Origin: Fibrobacter sp.
GTDB lineage: Bacteria; Fibrobacterota; Fibrobacteria; Fibrobacterales; Fibrobacteraceae
Direction of reading: 5' to 3'
Assembly: GCA_017412605.1 (NCBI GenBank)
Contig: JAFPWY010000004.1
Coordinates: forward strand, 248,001-312,000
DNA length: 64,000 nt
Shown here: positions 1-7,497 of the stretch, in pieces
Layout of the letters: every line of letters begins with the position of its first letter
Position numbering within the stretch: the first letter of the stretch is position 1
The notes under the pieces: model-generated
What the model was told of the DNA's origin: nothing
The model's database searches: none
The model's input: only the letters and a program-made list of their open reading frames with translations
Program-made: the position numbers and the translations under genes

Positions 1-3000
1 AACAGGAAAAACATCTATTCTGCCGATGCAATAAGTACAGGAGTTCCATACCGAATTGTTCATGACAATTTTCCCAAGTTTTTATCCAACATTGAAACTT
101 TCCAGAACATTCAGAAACATTGTCCTTCCGTTCTTACCAATGCCGAAACAGAATTAAAAGAACTACTAAACGGACAAAAACTTGCAGAAATATTCAATAT
201 TGTTTTTTTCAACAGCATTATCACGCAGGAAGGCATCGATTTCTTCAACCAGATAATCGGTGGATACACAATAGAAAACAACAAAAAAATTCGCGGAATC
301 AACGAATTTACAAATCTTTATCGTCAACAAAATCCTGAATTTGCAAAGCAACGAATCGCAACAAGAATGATTCCCTTATACAAGCAGATTTTAAGCGATC
401 GGGAATCAATGTCTTTCATTCTAGAACCCTTTAAAGACGCATCTCAAGTACAATCGGCTGTAAAGGACTTTTTTGAGGACCACATTTTGCATTATAGTAC
501 CGATGGTTCCCAAATTAACGTTCTTGACAAAATTTCCAATTTGATCACCAGTTTAAATAATTTTGAACCAGATAAAATTTTCATTGCTAGAGAATCTCTT
601 TCACAAATCTCTCAAAAATTTTTCGGAAGTTGGAATTCGATAAATGATGCATTCTTTGAATATTGCGAGAAACAATTTGGCTCAGCACAAAAAGCAGCCA
701 ATAAGAAAAAAATTGATGCGAAATTAAAGGAAGATTGTTATTCGATTAATGAAATAAACCATGTCATCAAGCAAATAGACCCATCCAAACAAATATCGGA
801 CTATTGGAAAGAATTAGAAAGCTTTAAAAACAATATTGAATCAGGGGACCTTTATAAGAAATATGAGGATTTTATATCTCTCAAATTTGAACCAGATGCG
901 AAACTGGAAAAAGATGACAATATACAAGGATTGAAGGATTTCCTCGATGCCATTAATGAGTTCCTTCATTATGTCAAGCCTTTAACAGCAAATCACGAAA
1001 ACGGAGACACGGCTTTTTACAACGAACTAATGCCATTATTTGATCAGTTATCTAATGTTATTCCTCTATATAACAAAACTCGTGATTTCGCAACGCAGAA
1101 GCCATCAGATTCGGCGAAATTTAAACTCAATTTTGAAAATCCAACTCTTGCAGATGGCTGGGATCAAAACAAAGAAGACGCAAACACCTCAATAATTCTA
1201 AAAAAAGGTGAGAATTATTATTTGGGAATAATGAACGCCAAGGATAAGCCTAAAATTGACACCTATAAGGTCACCCCGGATGAGCCTCACTATGACAAAA
1301 TGGTTTATAAGCTTCTTCCTGGCCCAAACAAAATGCTTCCTAAAGTTTTCTTCTCCGCTAAAGGAAAGGAAATTTACAATCCATCTAAAGAAATTCAAGA
1401 TGGATATGCCGCAGAAAAGCACAAAAAAGGTCCCTCTTTTGACAAACGGTTCTGTCATCAGTTGATAGATTTCTTCAAGGAAGGCATTTCTAATCATCCA
1501 GACTGGAAAAATTTCAACTTTAACTTCTCAGAAACAAGTTCCTATGAAGACATTAGTGCCTTTTATAACGAAGTTTCTGACCAAGGTTACAAGCTTTCGT
1601 TCACTCCTATTCCCGATTCACAAATCGATACATGGATTGACGAAGGAAAACTGTTCCTGTTCCAGATTTATAATAAGGATTTCGCACCAGGAGCGAAAGG
1701 CAAGCCCAATTTACATACATTATATTGGAAGGCGACGTTCTCTCCTGATAATTTGCAAGACATTGTATTTAAATTAAATGGTGAAGCAGAACTTTTCTAT
1801 CGTCCATGCAGCATCAAGAAACCATACTCTCACAAAATCGGTGAAAAAATGGTGAACCGAATAACAAAAGACGGCAGGCCAATTCCTGACGCGATATTTG
1901 GAGAGATCTTCCATTATTTCAACAATTCGACAAAGCCTTCTTTGAGTGACGATGCTAAAAAATACCTTGATTTTGTAATCGTCAAAGATGTAAAGCACGA
2001 AATCATTAAAGACAAACGTTACACCGAAGATAAATTTGAATTCCATGTACCATTAACTATTAATTTCAAGGCTGATGACGGCAGCAAACGCCTGAACGAC
2101 CAGATTAAGGATTTTCTAAAGAATAATCCTGATGTCAATATCATTGGAATTGACCGTGGTGAACGCAACTTGATTTATATGACTCTTATCAACCAGAAAG
2201 GTGAAATTCTGATACAAAAGAGTTTTAATCTTGTCGGTAATACAAATTACCATGAAAAATTGTCCATTCGCGAACAGGAACGTGATGCCGCAAGAAAGAG
2301 CTGGCGAAGCATCGGAAAAATCAAGGAACTCAAGGAGGGTTACCTCAGCCTTGTCATCCATGAAATAGCGAAAACAATGATTGAAAATAACGCTATCATT
2401 GTTCTTGAAGACTTGAATTTTGGATTTAAACGTGGGCGATTCTGCGTCGAAAAGCAAGTGTATCAAAAATTTGAGAAAATGCTAATCGACAAACTCAATT
2501 ATCTTGTTTTTAAAGATTGCTCAGATTCTGAATGTGGGGGAATTCTTAAAGGATTCCAACTCACGCAGAAATTTGAAAGTTTCCAAAAAATGGGCAAACA
2601 AAATGGATTCCTTTTCTATGTTCCCGCAGCTTACACTTCTAAAATAGACCCGACAACCGGTTTCGTAAATCTTTTCAATTTTACAGATTTGACAAATGCG
2701 GAAAAGAAGAAAGCGTTCCTAACGAATTTTGATGACATTACTTACGATTCTAAAACGAGTACCTTTGCTCTTACTTTTGATTACAGCAAGTTCAAAGTGT
2801 TTCAAACCGATTATCAAAAGACATGGACCATTTTCACCAACGGGAAGAGAATTGTCTATGATCGAGAATCTAAGACTCATAACACAATTGAACCGACAAC
2901 GATAATACAGGAGGCCTTGGAAAAGCAAGGTATTCAATGCGTTGATCAATTAAATGTATTGACCGAAATTGAAAAAATTGAGCCCACTCGTGAAAATGCT

Positions 3001-3288
3001 CGTTTTTTCGATTCTATCTGTTACGCTTTTGAAAAAACACTGCAATTGAGAAACAGTAATTCTGAAACTGGTGATGACTATATACTTTCTCCAGTAAAAA
3101 ACAAGAATGGAATATTCTTTAATAGCAATGAAGCAGATGATAAACTCCCTAAAGATGCAGACGCAAATGGAGCATTCCACATAGCTTTGAAAGGATTGTA
3201 TCTGCTGCAACATATATCAGAAACCGACGAAAAATTAAAAATACCTCATGAAAAGTGGTTCGAATTCGTACAGTCTCGGAACAAATAA
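1..3288 (+). CDS. cas12a: Cas12a (Cpf1) type V-A effector nuclease, 5' end cut by window edge
   Basis: RNA-guided DNA endonuclease that also processes its own pre-crRNA. The frame is open from base 1, and 1095 residues are visible. By comparison with Francisella Cas12a about 175 N-terminal residues lie outside the window. The visible part starts in REC1 at NRKNIYSADAIST. Numbering from base 1, the RuvC catalytic residues are all present: D718 (IGIDRGERNL), E803 (IVLEDLNFGFKRGRF) and D1054 (DADANGAFH). The Nuc-domain arginine is R1017 (LQLRNS). The His and Lys that process crRNA are conserved in FHVPLTINFK, and the PAM-interacting segment LPKVFFSAKGKEIYNPS is intact. The bridge helix follows RuvC-I. 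The protein therefore looks active. cas4, cas1, cas2 and the array follow on the same strand. The gene is AT-rich compared with the rest of the window, which suggests acquisition. Confidence 0.98.
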   Translation, partial: NRKNIYSADAISTGVPYRIVHDNFPKFLSNIETFQNIQKHCPSVLTNAETELKELLNGQKLAEIFNIVFFNSIITQEGIDFFNQIIGGYTIENNKKIRGINEFTNLYRQQNPEFAKQRIATRMIPLYKQILSDRESMSFILEPFKDASQVQSAVKDFFEDHILHYSTDGSQINVLDKISNLITSLNNFEPDKIFIARESLSQISQKFFGSWNSINDAFFEYCEKQFGSAQKAANKKKIDAKLKEDCYSINEINHVIKQIDPSKQISDYWKELESFKNNIESGDLYKKYEDFISLKFEPDAKLEKDDNIQGLKDFLDAINEFLHYVKPLTANHENGDTAFYNELMPLFDQLSNVIPLYNKTRDFATQKPSDSAKFKLNFENPTLADGWDQNKEDANTSIILKKGENYYLGIMNAKDKPKIDTYKVTPDEPHYDKMVYKLLPGPNKMLPKVFFSAKGKEIYNPSKEIQDGYAAEKHKKGPSFDKRFCHQLIDFFKEGISNHPDWKNFNFNFSETSSYEDISAFYNEVSDQGYKLSFTPIPDSQIDTWIDEGKLFLFQIYNKDFAPGAKGKPNLHTLYWKATFSPDNLQDIVFKLNGEAELFYRPCSIKKPYSHKIGEKMVNRITKDGRPIPDAIFGEIFHYFNNSTKPSLSDDAKKYLDFVIVKDVKHEIIKDKRYTEDKFEFHVPLTINFKADDGSKRLNDQIKDFLKNNPDVNIIGIDRGERNLIYMTLINQKGEILIQKSFNLVGNTNYHEKLSIREQERDAARKSWRSIGKIKELKEGYLSLVIHEIAKTMIENNAIIVLEDLNFGFKRGRFCVEKQVYQKFEKMLIDKLNYLVFKDCSDSECGGILKGFQLTQKFESFQKMGKQNGFLFYVPAAYTSKIDPTTGFVNLFNFTDLTNAEKKKAFLTNFDDITYDSKTSTFALTFDYSKFKVFQTDYQKTWTIFTNGKRIVYDRESKTHNTIEPTTIIQEALEKQGIQCVDQLNVLTEIEKIEPTRENARFFDSICYAFEKTLQLRNSNSETGDDYILSPVKNKNGIFFNSNEADDKLPKDADANGAFHIALKGLYLLQHISETDEKLKIPHEKWFEFVQSRNK

Positions 3289-3296
3289 TTAAAGGG

Positions 3297-3325
3297 ATCC
3301 CGGAGACAAGAACTCCGGGATTTTT
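3297..3325 (+). terminator. Hairpin between cas12a and cas4 (weak terminator or attenuator)
   Basis: A perfect 9-bp stem (ATCCCGGAG / CTCCGGGAT, loop ACAAGAA) starts 8 bases after the cas12a stop. It is followed by only four T residues, and the cas4 ATG lies 8 bases after its right arm. The short T-tract suggests partial termination, or occlusion of the cas4 translation start, rather than a full stop. Confidence 0.6.
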
Positions 3326-3329
3326 GTAT

Positions 3330-3896
3330 ATGGATAACTACATACTTATATCTACACTAAATGATTTCATCTTCTGTCCTTACTCCATATATCTTCATAA
3401 TGTTTATATGGAGATGGATGAATCCATATACTATGCAACGCCGCAGGTTAGAGGCAAAATTGCCCATACCGGCATAGACAAGAAAACTTATAGCCCGAGA
3501 AACGACTGTATTACCGCTTTACCTGTTTTTAGCAACAAATACGGACTTTTAGGTAAAATTGATTTGTTCAAGGTCAACGAAAAGAAATTAATAGAACGAA
3601 AATATCAATTAAAACAAATCTTTCGGGGGCAAATCTACCAATTATGGGCACAATATTTCTGCATGCAAGAAATGGGTTATGACATTAAAAGTCTCGCTTT
3701 TTATGAAATATCTACAAACAAAATGCATCCTATTGACATGCCTACCCAAGAAGAAAAAAAAGAATTTTCAGATTTTATAACAAGATTTCGAAACTACAAT
3801 CCTTCTGACTCAATAAGCGTCATTGCTAGTAAATGTCAACATTGCATATACAACAACTTATGTGATAAAGCGGAGGTTGAAAATGTTTACCAGTAA
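3330..3896 (+). CDS. cas4: Cas4 exonuclease, CRISPR adaptation
   Basis: 188-residue RecB-family nuclease that trims prespacers and helps select PAM-adjacent ends. The four iron-sulphur cysteines are visible: one near the N-terminus (FIFCPYS) and three at the C-terminus (CQHCIYNNLC). The nuclease core reads GKIDLF, then LIERKYQ (the ExK lysine), then the QIYQLWAQ helix. I chose the ATG at 3330 (MDNYILIST) because it fits the family start; the upstream in-frame extension runs through the hairpin and the cas12a end and does not look like protein. No strong ribosome-binding site precedes it apart from bases inside the hairpin. The gene overlaps cas1 by 14 bases. Confidence 0.93.
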   Translation: MDNYILISTLNDFIFCPYSIYLHNVYMEMDESIYYATPQVRGKIAHTGIDKKTYSPRNDCITALPVFSNKYGLLGKIDLFKVNEKKLIERKYQLKQIFRGQIYQLWAQYFCMQEMGYDIKSLAFYEISTNKMHPIDMPTQEEKKEFSDFITRFRNYNPSDSISVIASKCQHCIYNNLCDKAEVENVYQ

Positions 3897-4851
3897 AGAC
3901 ATTGAATGTCGAAGCATTTTCGTCATTAACTGTATAAAGGAACGGAACCTAAGGGTTTCTTCAGGAGAACTACTTCTCGAAGAAGGTGACGAGCACAAAA
4001 CTCTCACAAAATTTCCTTTTCAAAAGATTTTAGCCCTATTTATCATTGGGCCAATTACAATAACAACTCCACTATTGGAAAAGTGTAAAAAATTTGATGT
4101 AGCCCTAGTTGTAATGAAATCTAATTTACGCCCAGTCTTCTTTTGGGCGAACCATGCCGAAGCAAATTTCTTATTGCATCAAAAACAGTATTTCTTTGAA
4201 AAAACGGACATTTCCTTCGCAAGAGAAATAGTTCGAAATAAAATAATAAATCAAAGGAAAACTCTAGAAAAGACCCGATTAAAAAATTCAAAAATCTTAG
4301 AGGCTAGGCAAATATGTGATAACGCACTGGATAATCTAGGAGGCATTGAAGATTACAACGAACTCATGGGAACAGAGGGATATATTTCAAAAAAATTCTT
4401 TGAGAGTTATTTCGACGGTTTCAATTGGACAGTTCGGCTTCCACGAGCAAAGAATGATGCTATAAATGCAACGTTAGATATTGGTTATACAATTCTATTC
4501 AATTACATTGAAGTATTTTTACGATTATTCGGGTTTGATCCATATGTCGGAGTTTATCACCGACTCTGGTTCAAGAGAAAATCTCTAGTATGTGATATTA
4601 TGGAGCCCTTCCGTTGCATAATTGACGCAAAAATCAGAAAAGCCTTGAATTTAAAACAAATCAAGGAAGATGACTTTAACATTGTAAAAAAAGAGTATCT
4701 ATTGAAGTTTGAAAAATACACTGATTATTCAGCCCTCTTTTTTCAGGATTTGGTTGATTATAAAAAAGAAATTTTCAAATTCGTACAATCGTACTACAGA
4801 GCTTTTATGAAAGAACGCGCAGATTTAATGGACTTGTTCATACTGGAGTAA
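3883..4851 (+). CDS. cas1: Cas1 spacer integrase
   Basis: 322-residue metal-dependent integrase that, with Cas2, inserts new spacers at the leader end of the array. The metal ligands are recognisable as E165 (MGTEGYISK), H226 (GVYHRLW) and E241 (DIMEPFR). The ATG at 3883 is preceded by GGAGG six bases upstream; a longer in-frame start at 3823 lies well inside cas4 and is rejected. The start is embedded in the end of cas4, which implies translational coupling. The N-terminal beta domain and the helical C-terminal domain have normal lengths. Confidence 0.96.
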   Translation: MFTSKDIECRSIFVINCIKERNLRVSSGELLLEEGDEHKTLTKFPFQKILALFIIGPITITTPLLEKCKKFDVALVVMKSNLRPVFFWANHAEANFLLHQKQYFFEKTDISFAREIVRNKIINQRKTLEKTRLKNSKILEARQICDNALDNLGGIEDYNELMGTEGYISKKFFESYFDGFNWTVRLPRAKNDAINATLDIGYTILFNYIEVFLRLFGFDPYVGVYHRLWFKRKSLVCDIMEPFRCIIDAKIRKALNLKQIKEDDFNIVKKEYLLKFEKYTDYSALFFQDLVDYKKEIFKFVQSYYRAFMKERADLMDLFILE

Positions 4852-4853
4852 GA

Positions 4854-5126
4854 ATGCTTTTGGTAAGTTACGACATAAAAGATGACAAATTGAGAACCAC
4901 TTTCTCAAAAATGCTTCAGTCAAATGGAGCGATACGCCTTCAATATTCAGTATATGAAGTTAATCATACTCAACGTTTTCTTGACATCCTGAAAATGGAA
5001 ATAGAGACCTATTTCAAGAAAGAGTTCTCTCCAGATGACAGTGTCATACTATTTGATGTTGATGTAAAAAAGACTATCAAATATGGAAATGCGGTTCATC
5101 GTGATCAGGACCTGTTATTCTTTTGA
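4854..5126 (+). CDS. cas2: Cas2 adaptation protein
   Basis: 90-residue ferredoxin-fold protein that forms the scaffold of the Cas1-Cas2 integration complex. The N-terminal strand MLLVSYDIKDDKLR carries the conserved Asp (YDI), and the C-terminal half has the usual VILFDVDVKK strand. It starts two bases after the cas1 stop, so cas4-cas1-cas2 is one translational unit. It is the last protein gene before the array, the usual order in type V-A loci. Confidence 0.93.
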   Translation: MLLVSYDIKDDKLRTTFSKMLQSNGAIRLQYSVYEVNHTQRFLDILKMEIETYFKKEFSPDDSVILFDVDVKKTIKYGNAVHRDQDLLFF

Positions 5127-5312
5127 TGCAAACCTCAATCTTAACATCACTAGTAGCGCCACACCAACCTACATCTAATTCGTTGGGATTCAACAAGTTA
5201 AGCGTCCGCCCTCCTTCTTTGCTTTTTTGTGCAGCGTATGGAATATATTAGTTCTAATTTAGTTCTTTTTATTGTTTTTCACTCAATTTTAAACTATATT
5301 GCCAAGCATAGA
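5127..5312 (+). promoter_or_regulatory. CRISPR leader with pre-crRNA promoter
   Basis: 186 AT-rich bases without a gene separate cas2 from the first repeat. A sigma-70-like promoter is visible: TTGTTT at 5272-5277, a 17-base spacer, and TATATT at 5295-5300. This would start transcription about 6-8 bases before repeat 1. The direction agrees with the mature crRNA layout (handle then spacer). The Cas1-Cas2 integration site would be at 5312/5313. Confidence 0.7.
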
Positions 5313-5979
5313 GCCTAGAAGCTTCAAAAAATTTCTACTCTTGTAGATGTAGATTGTTTTTGTAGTGGTATTATTAGCCTAGAAGCTTCAAAAAATTTCT
5401 ACTCTTGTAGATAAAAACGGTATGGGCCTGAAGCAGCAAGCCTAGAAGCTTCAAAAAATTTCTACTCTTGTAGATAAAAGGGCTTGACATTGTGTAATCC
5501 AAGCCTAGAAGCTTCAAAAAATTTCTACTCTTGTAGATGAAAAATTAGGTCATACCCGCAAGCATCGCCTAGAAGCTTCAAAAAATTTCTACTCTTGTAG
5601 ATGGGTTCAGCCTTGACATTTACGGAATGCCTAGAAGCTTCAAAAAATTTCTACTCTTGTAGATGCATAACAGGGCGAGACGAGCGGAGTAGCCTAGAAG
5701 CTTCAAAAAATTTCTACTCTTGTAGATACAAAAAAGGTCCTGCAGTGAATACCAGCCTAGAAGCTTCAAAAAATTTCTACTCTTGTAGATCTTGTGGAAT
5801 TGCGGTTGCAATTTGTCGCCTAGAAGCTTCAAAAAATTTCTACTCTTGTAGATTGCGGTTGACTTCCTTACGCAGCGGTTGCCTAGAAGCTTCAAAAAAT
5901 TTCTACTCTTGTAGATTTTTTGTGATTATTCTTGCCGTTGTCGGCCTAGAAGCTTCAAAAAATTTCTACTCTTGTAGAT
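5313..5979 (+). CRISPR. Type V-A CRISPR array, 11 identical 36-bp repeats, 10 complete spacers
   Basis: Repeats begin at 5313, 5377, 5440, 5503, 5567, 5629, 5692, 5755, 5818, 5881 and 5944. All appear identical. Spacers are 26-28 bases. Each repeat ends in the 19-base Cas12a handle AATTTCTACTCTTGTAGAT, which folds as TCTAC-TCTT-GTAGA. The 5' part holds the self-complementary octamer GAAGCTTC. The last repeat is followed by unique sequence (GGACAATGTGTAATGCC and on) without a recognisable terminal repeat. Short open frames reading through the array are artefacts. Confidence 0.99.
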
Positions 5980-6085
5980 GGACAATGTGTAATGCCATGG
6001 ACGCCTATCAGAGGCATGTGAATTGAAATAAATTTGAGCAAAGAAATTCTGAAAGCAATTCACAACACTATATTGTGATTATTTT

Positions 6086-6175
6086 TTTATCGCCACCAAA
6101 ATTCAAAAAGTGGCGATAAATCGGCGATAAATGTGGCGATAAAAAATGGCGATAAATCCCGAATGTGGCAATAAA
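6086..6175 (+). repeat. Cluster of GTGGCGATAAA boxes upstream of fic
   Basis: One inverted copy (TTTATCGCCAC, 6086-6096) and five direct copies starting at 6110, 6121, 6133, 6146 and 6165. Variants are TC, AT or CAATAAA in single positions. The inverted copy and the first direct copy make a perfect 11-bp stem with a 13-base loop. This could be an operator array for fic or the HTH protein. It could also be decayed coding sequence: in one frame it reads as SGDK/VAIK/NGDK peptide repeats. The stretch 5980-6302 holds no convincing gene. Confidence 0.75.
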
Positions 6176-6302
6176 GACCGACAAAAACGTCCCCAATGGA
6201 GTGAATAGGAACAGGACTTATTCCTTGATGAAGAGAGACTTTTCCCACCCCCCAAAAAAAATAAAATTATATTTAACTTCAATTGCTGCACAAGGAACTC
6301 AA

Positions 6303-7226
6303 ATGCGAAAGAAACCTTCAGAACAGGATTTTGAAGAATACATTCGTCAGGTCGAGCCCGCCAAGCGGGAAAAGTCCTACGCGTGGTCTACGGCTATCGG
6401 CTTGCAGCAGGTCGATGGTCTGACGCCCTCGGATTATCTGCTCGAAGTAGCCAAGAAGAATATCGAAGGGAAGATTTCCCTGAACATGGCGCAGGCACTC
6501 ATTGATTCTTATTACGACTCGAAAACAGAGCGGACGGATGACCAAGACGAATCGGAAGAAGCGGACAAGGTTTCGGTCCGCACTGCACAAGTTTTGTGTG
6601 AAAATGCTTTCAGACTTTCGCCGTCATTTTTGATTGCCATCCACAAGCGCCTCTTTGATCGGATTCTCAAGCATGCCGGAGAAATCCGCAAATACAACAT
6701 TTCGAAAAAGGAATGGGTGCTGAACGGGGTTTCCGTGATGTATGGGGCTTCATACGAGTTGCGGATGGCCCTGGATTACGATTTTGAACGCGAACGCGAA
6801 TTCAATTACAGCAACTTGAGCATGGACGAGATTGTTCGGCACTTGACGTTTTTCGTATCGAGTCTGTGGCAGATTCACGCCTTTGGCGAGGGCAACACGC
6901 GTACGACTGCGGTTTTTACCATCAAGTACCTGCGTTCCATGGGATTCAAGGTCGGGAACGACATTTTCGCCAAGAATTCGTGGTATTTCAGGAATGCGCT
7001 TGTCCGTGCCAATTACAAGAATGTGAGAAAGGGAATCCAGCAGGAGCCGGAGCATCTTGAAAAGTTCTTCCGGAACCTGCTAATGGGCGAACATAACGAA
7101 CTGAAAAATCGCTATTTGCATGTTGACTACAAGAACGTCAAAGATAACGCTGTGATTGAAAAAACGAAGAAGGCTGAGGCTGCAAAAAAGGTGCAGACGA
7201 AAAGTCACAGCAAAATGTCACAGTAA
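6303..7226 (+). CDS. Fic-domain protein (AMPylase/filamentation-induced-by-cAMP family)
   Basis: 307 residues in the zero frame. Fic enzymes usually transfer AMP from ATP to target proteins. The active-site loop is HAFGEGNTRT beginning at H192, close to the HxFxxGN(G/K)R consensus, with catalytic His and the phosphate-binding GN-R present. The N-terminus (AIGLQQVDGLTPSDYL, then NIEGKIS, then ALIDSYY) resembles the VbhA-antitoxin-like segment found at the front of many Fic proteins; its inhibitory Glu position appears to be Asp. I chose ATG 6303 because AAGGA lies just upstream and homology begins there. The zero frame ends shortly after a Lys/Ala-rich linker, but a winged helix continues in the -1 frame. 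Confidence 0.88.
   Translation: MRKKPSEQDFEEYIRQVEPAKREKSYAWSTAIGLQQVDGLTPSDYLLEVAKKNIEGKISLNMAQALIDSYYDSKTERTDDQDESEEADKVSVRTAQVLCENAFRLSPSFLIAIHKRLFDRILKHAGEIRKYNISKKEWVLNGVSVMYGASYELRMALDYDFEREREFNYSNLSMDEIVRHLTFFVSSLWQIHAFGEGNTRTTAVFTIKYLRSMGFKVGNDIFAKNSWYFRNALVRANYKNVRKGIQQEPEHLEKFFRNLLMGEHNELKNRYLHVDYKNVKDNAVIEKTKKAEAAKKVQTKSHSKMSQ
7184..7190 (+). promoter_or_regulatory. A_AAA_AAG slippery heptamer (candidate programmed -1 frameshift)
   Basis: In the fic frame the codons read GCA AAA AAG, so the heptamer A_AAA_AAG is correctly phased, as at E. coli dnaX. An SD-like AAGG (7170-7173) lies 10 bases upstream and GAGG (7176-7179) lies closer. A -1 slip joins the Fic frame to the winged-helix frame. 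I did not find a clear downstream stimulatory hairpin by eye. A plain frameshift mutation or a sequencing error in the A-run would look the same. Confidence 0.6.
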
Positions 7227-7432
7227 AAATCAGCGAACGCCAGAAACAGATTCCTGAAATCGTGAAAGAGAATCCGAATGTTCTGCAAACGGAACTAGCA
7301 GAACGCTTTGGTGTAAGACGAGAAACCATTTCCCGAGACATGAGAAAACTCGTGGATATGGGTGTTCTTTGCCGTTCAGATTCTGATAAACTGTGTACTT
7401 GGAAAGTGGCAAAAAAAATTCCACAAGAATAA
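7190..7432 (+). CDS. Winged-helix C-terminal segment of the Fic protein, -1 frame
   Basis: The -1 frame encodes 80 residues, beginning GADEKSQQ, then NVTVKISERQKQI, then a clear helix-turn-helix (LQTELAERFGVRRETISRDMRKL) and the wing with SDKLCTWKV. Many Fic proteins of this family end in exactly this kind of winged helix in one polypeptide. The frame has an upstream stop at 7175-7177 and no ATG or ribosome-binding site before the HTH, so independent translation is unlikely. With a -1 shift at 7184-7190 the fusion would have 376 residues (296 + 80). Confidence 0.75.
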   Translation, partial: GADEKSQQNVTVKISERQKQIPEIVKENPNVLQTELAERFGVRRETISRDMRKLVDMGVLCRSDSDKLCTWKVAKKIPQE

Positions 7433-7440
7433 GCGGCACA

Positions 7441-7473
7441 AAAAAGGCGATTTCACCGAGAAACCGCCTTTTT
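7441..7473. terminator. Bidirectional terminator between fic and the OmpA-like gene
   Basis: AAAAAGGCGATTTC pairs with GAAACCGCCTTTTT across an ACCGA loop, with one A-C mismatch. A and T tracts on both sides make it work in both directions for two convergent genes. Confidence 0.85.
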
Positions 7474-7497
7474 CGCCAAGATTGAGATTATTCTCTT

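Noticed and set aside
3255-3329. N-terminal extension of Cas4 by 25 residues
   Set aside because: It overlaps the end of cas12a and the hairpin and lacks family similarity; ATG 3330 fits better.
5349-5943. Spacers targeting genes inside this window
   Set aside because: I compared spacer words with the window by eye and found no match long enough to call; a computed search is needed to be certain.
5601-6026. Open frames of 141 and 91 codons reading through the CRISPR array with a LEASKNFYSCR-type repeat
   Set aside because: They are translations of the 36-bp repeats and spacers and have no ribosome-binding site.
6003-6040. Possible degenerate terminal repeat starting GCCTA after the last spacer
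   Set aside because: Only the first five bases and a loose A/T-rich stretch agree, at the wrong spacing; no handle is present.
6165-6302. N-terminal extension of Fic from the GTG at 6165
   Set aside because: The stretch lies in the box repeats and an A-rich segment; ATG 6303 has AAGGA and begins the conserved part.
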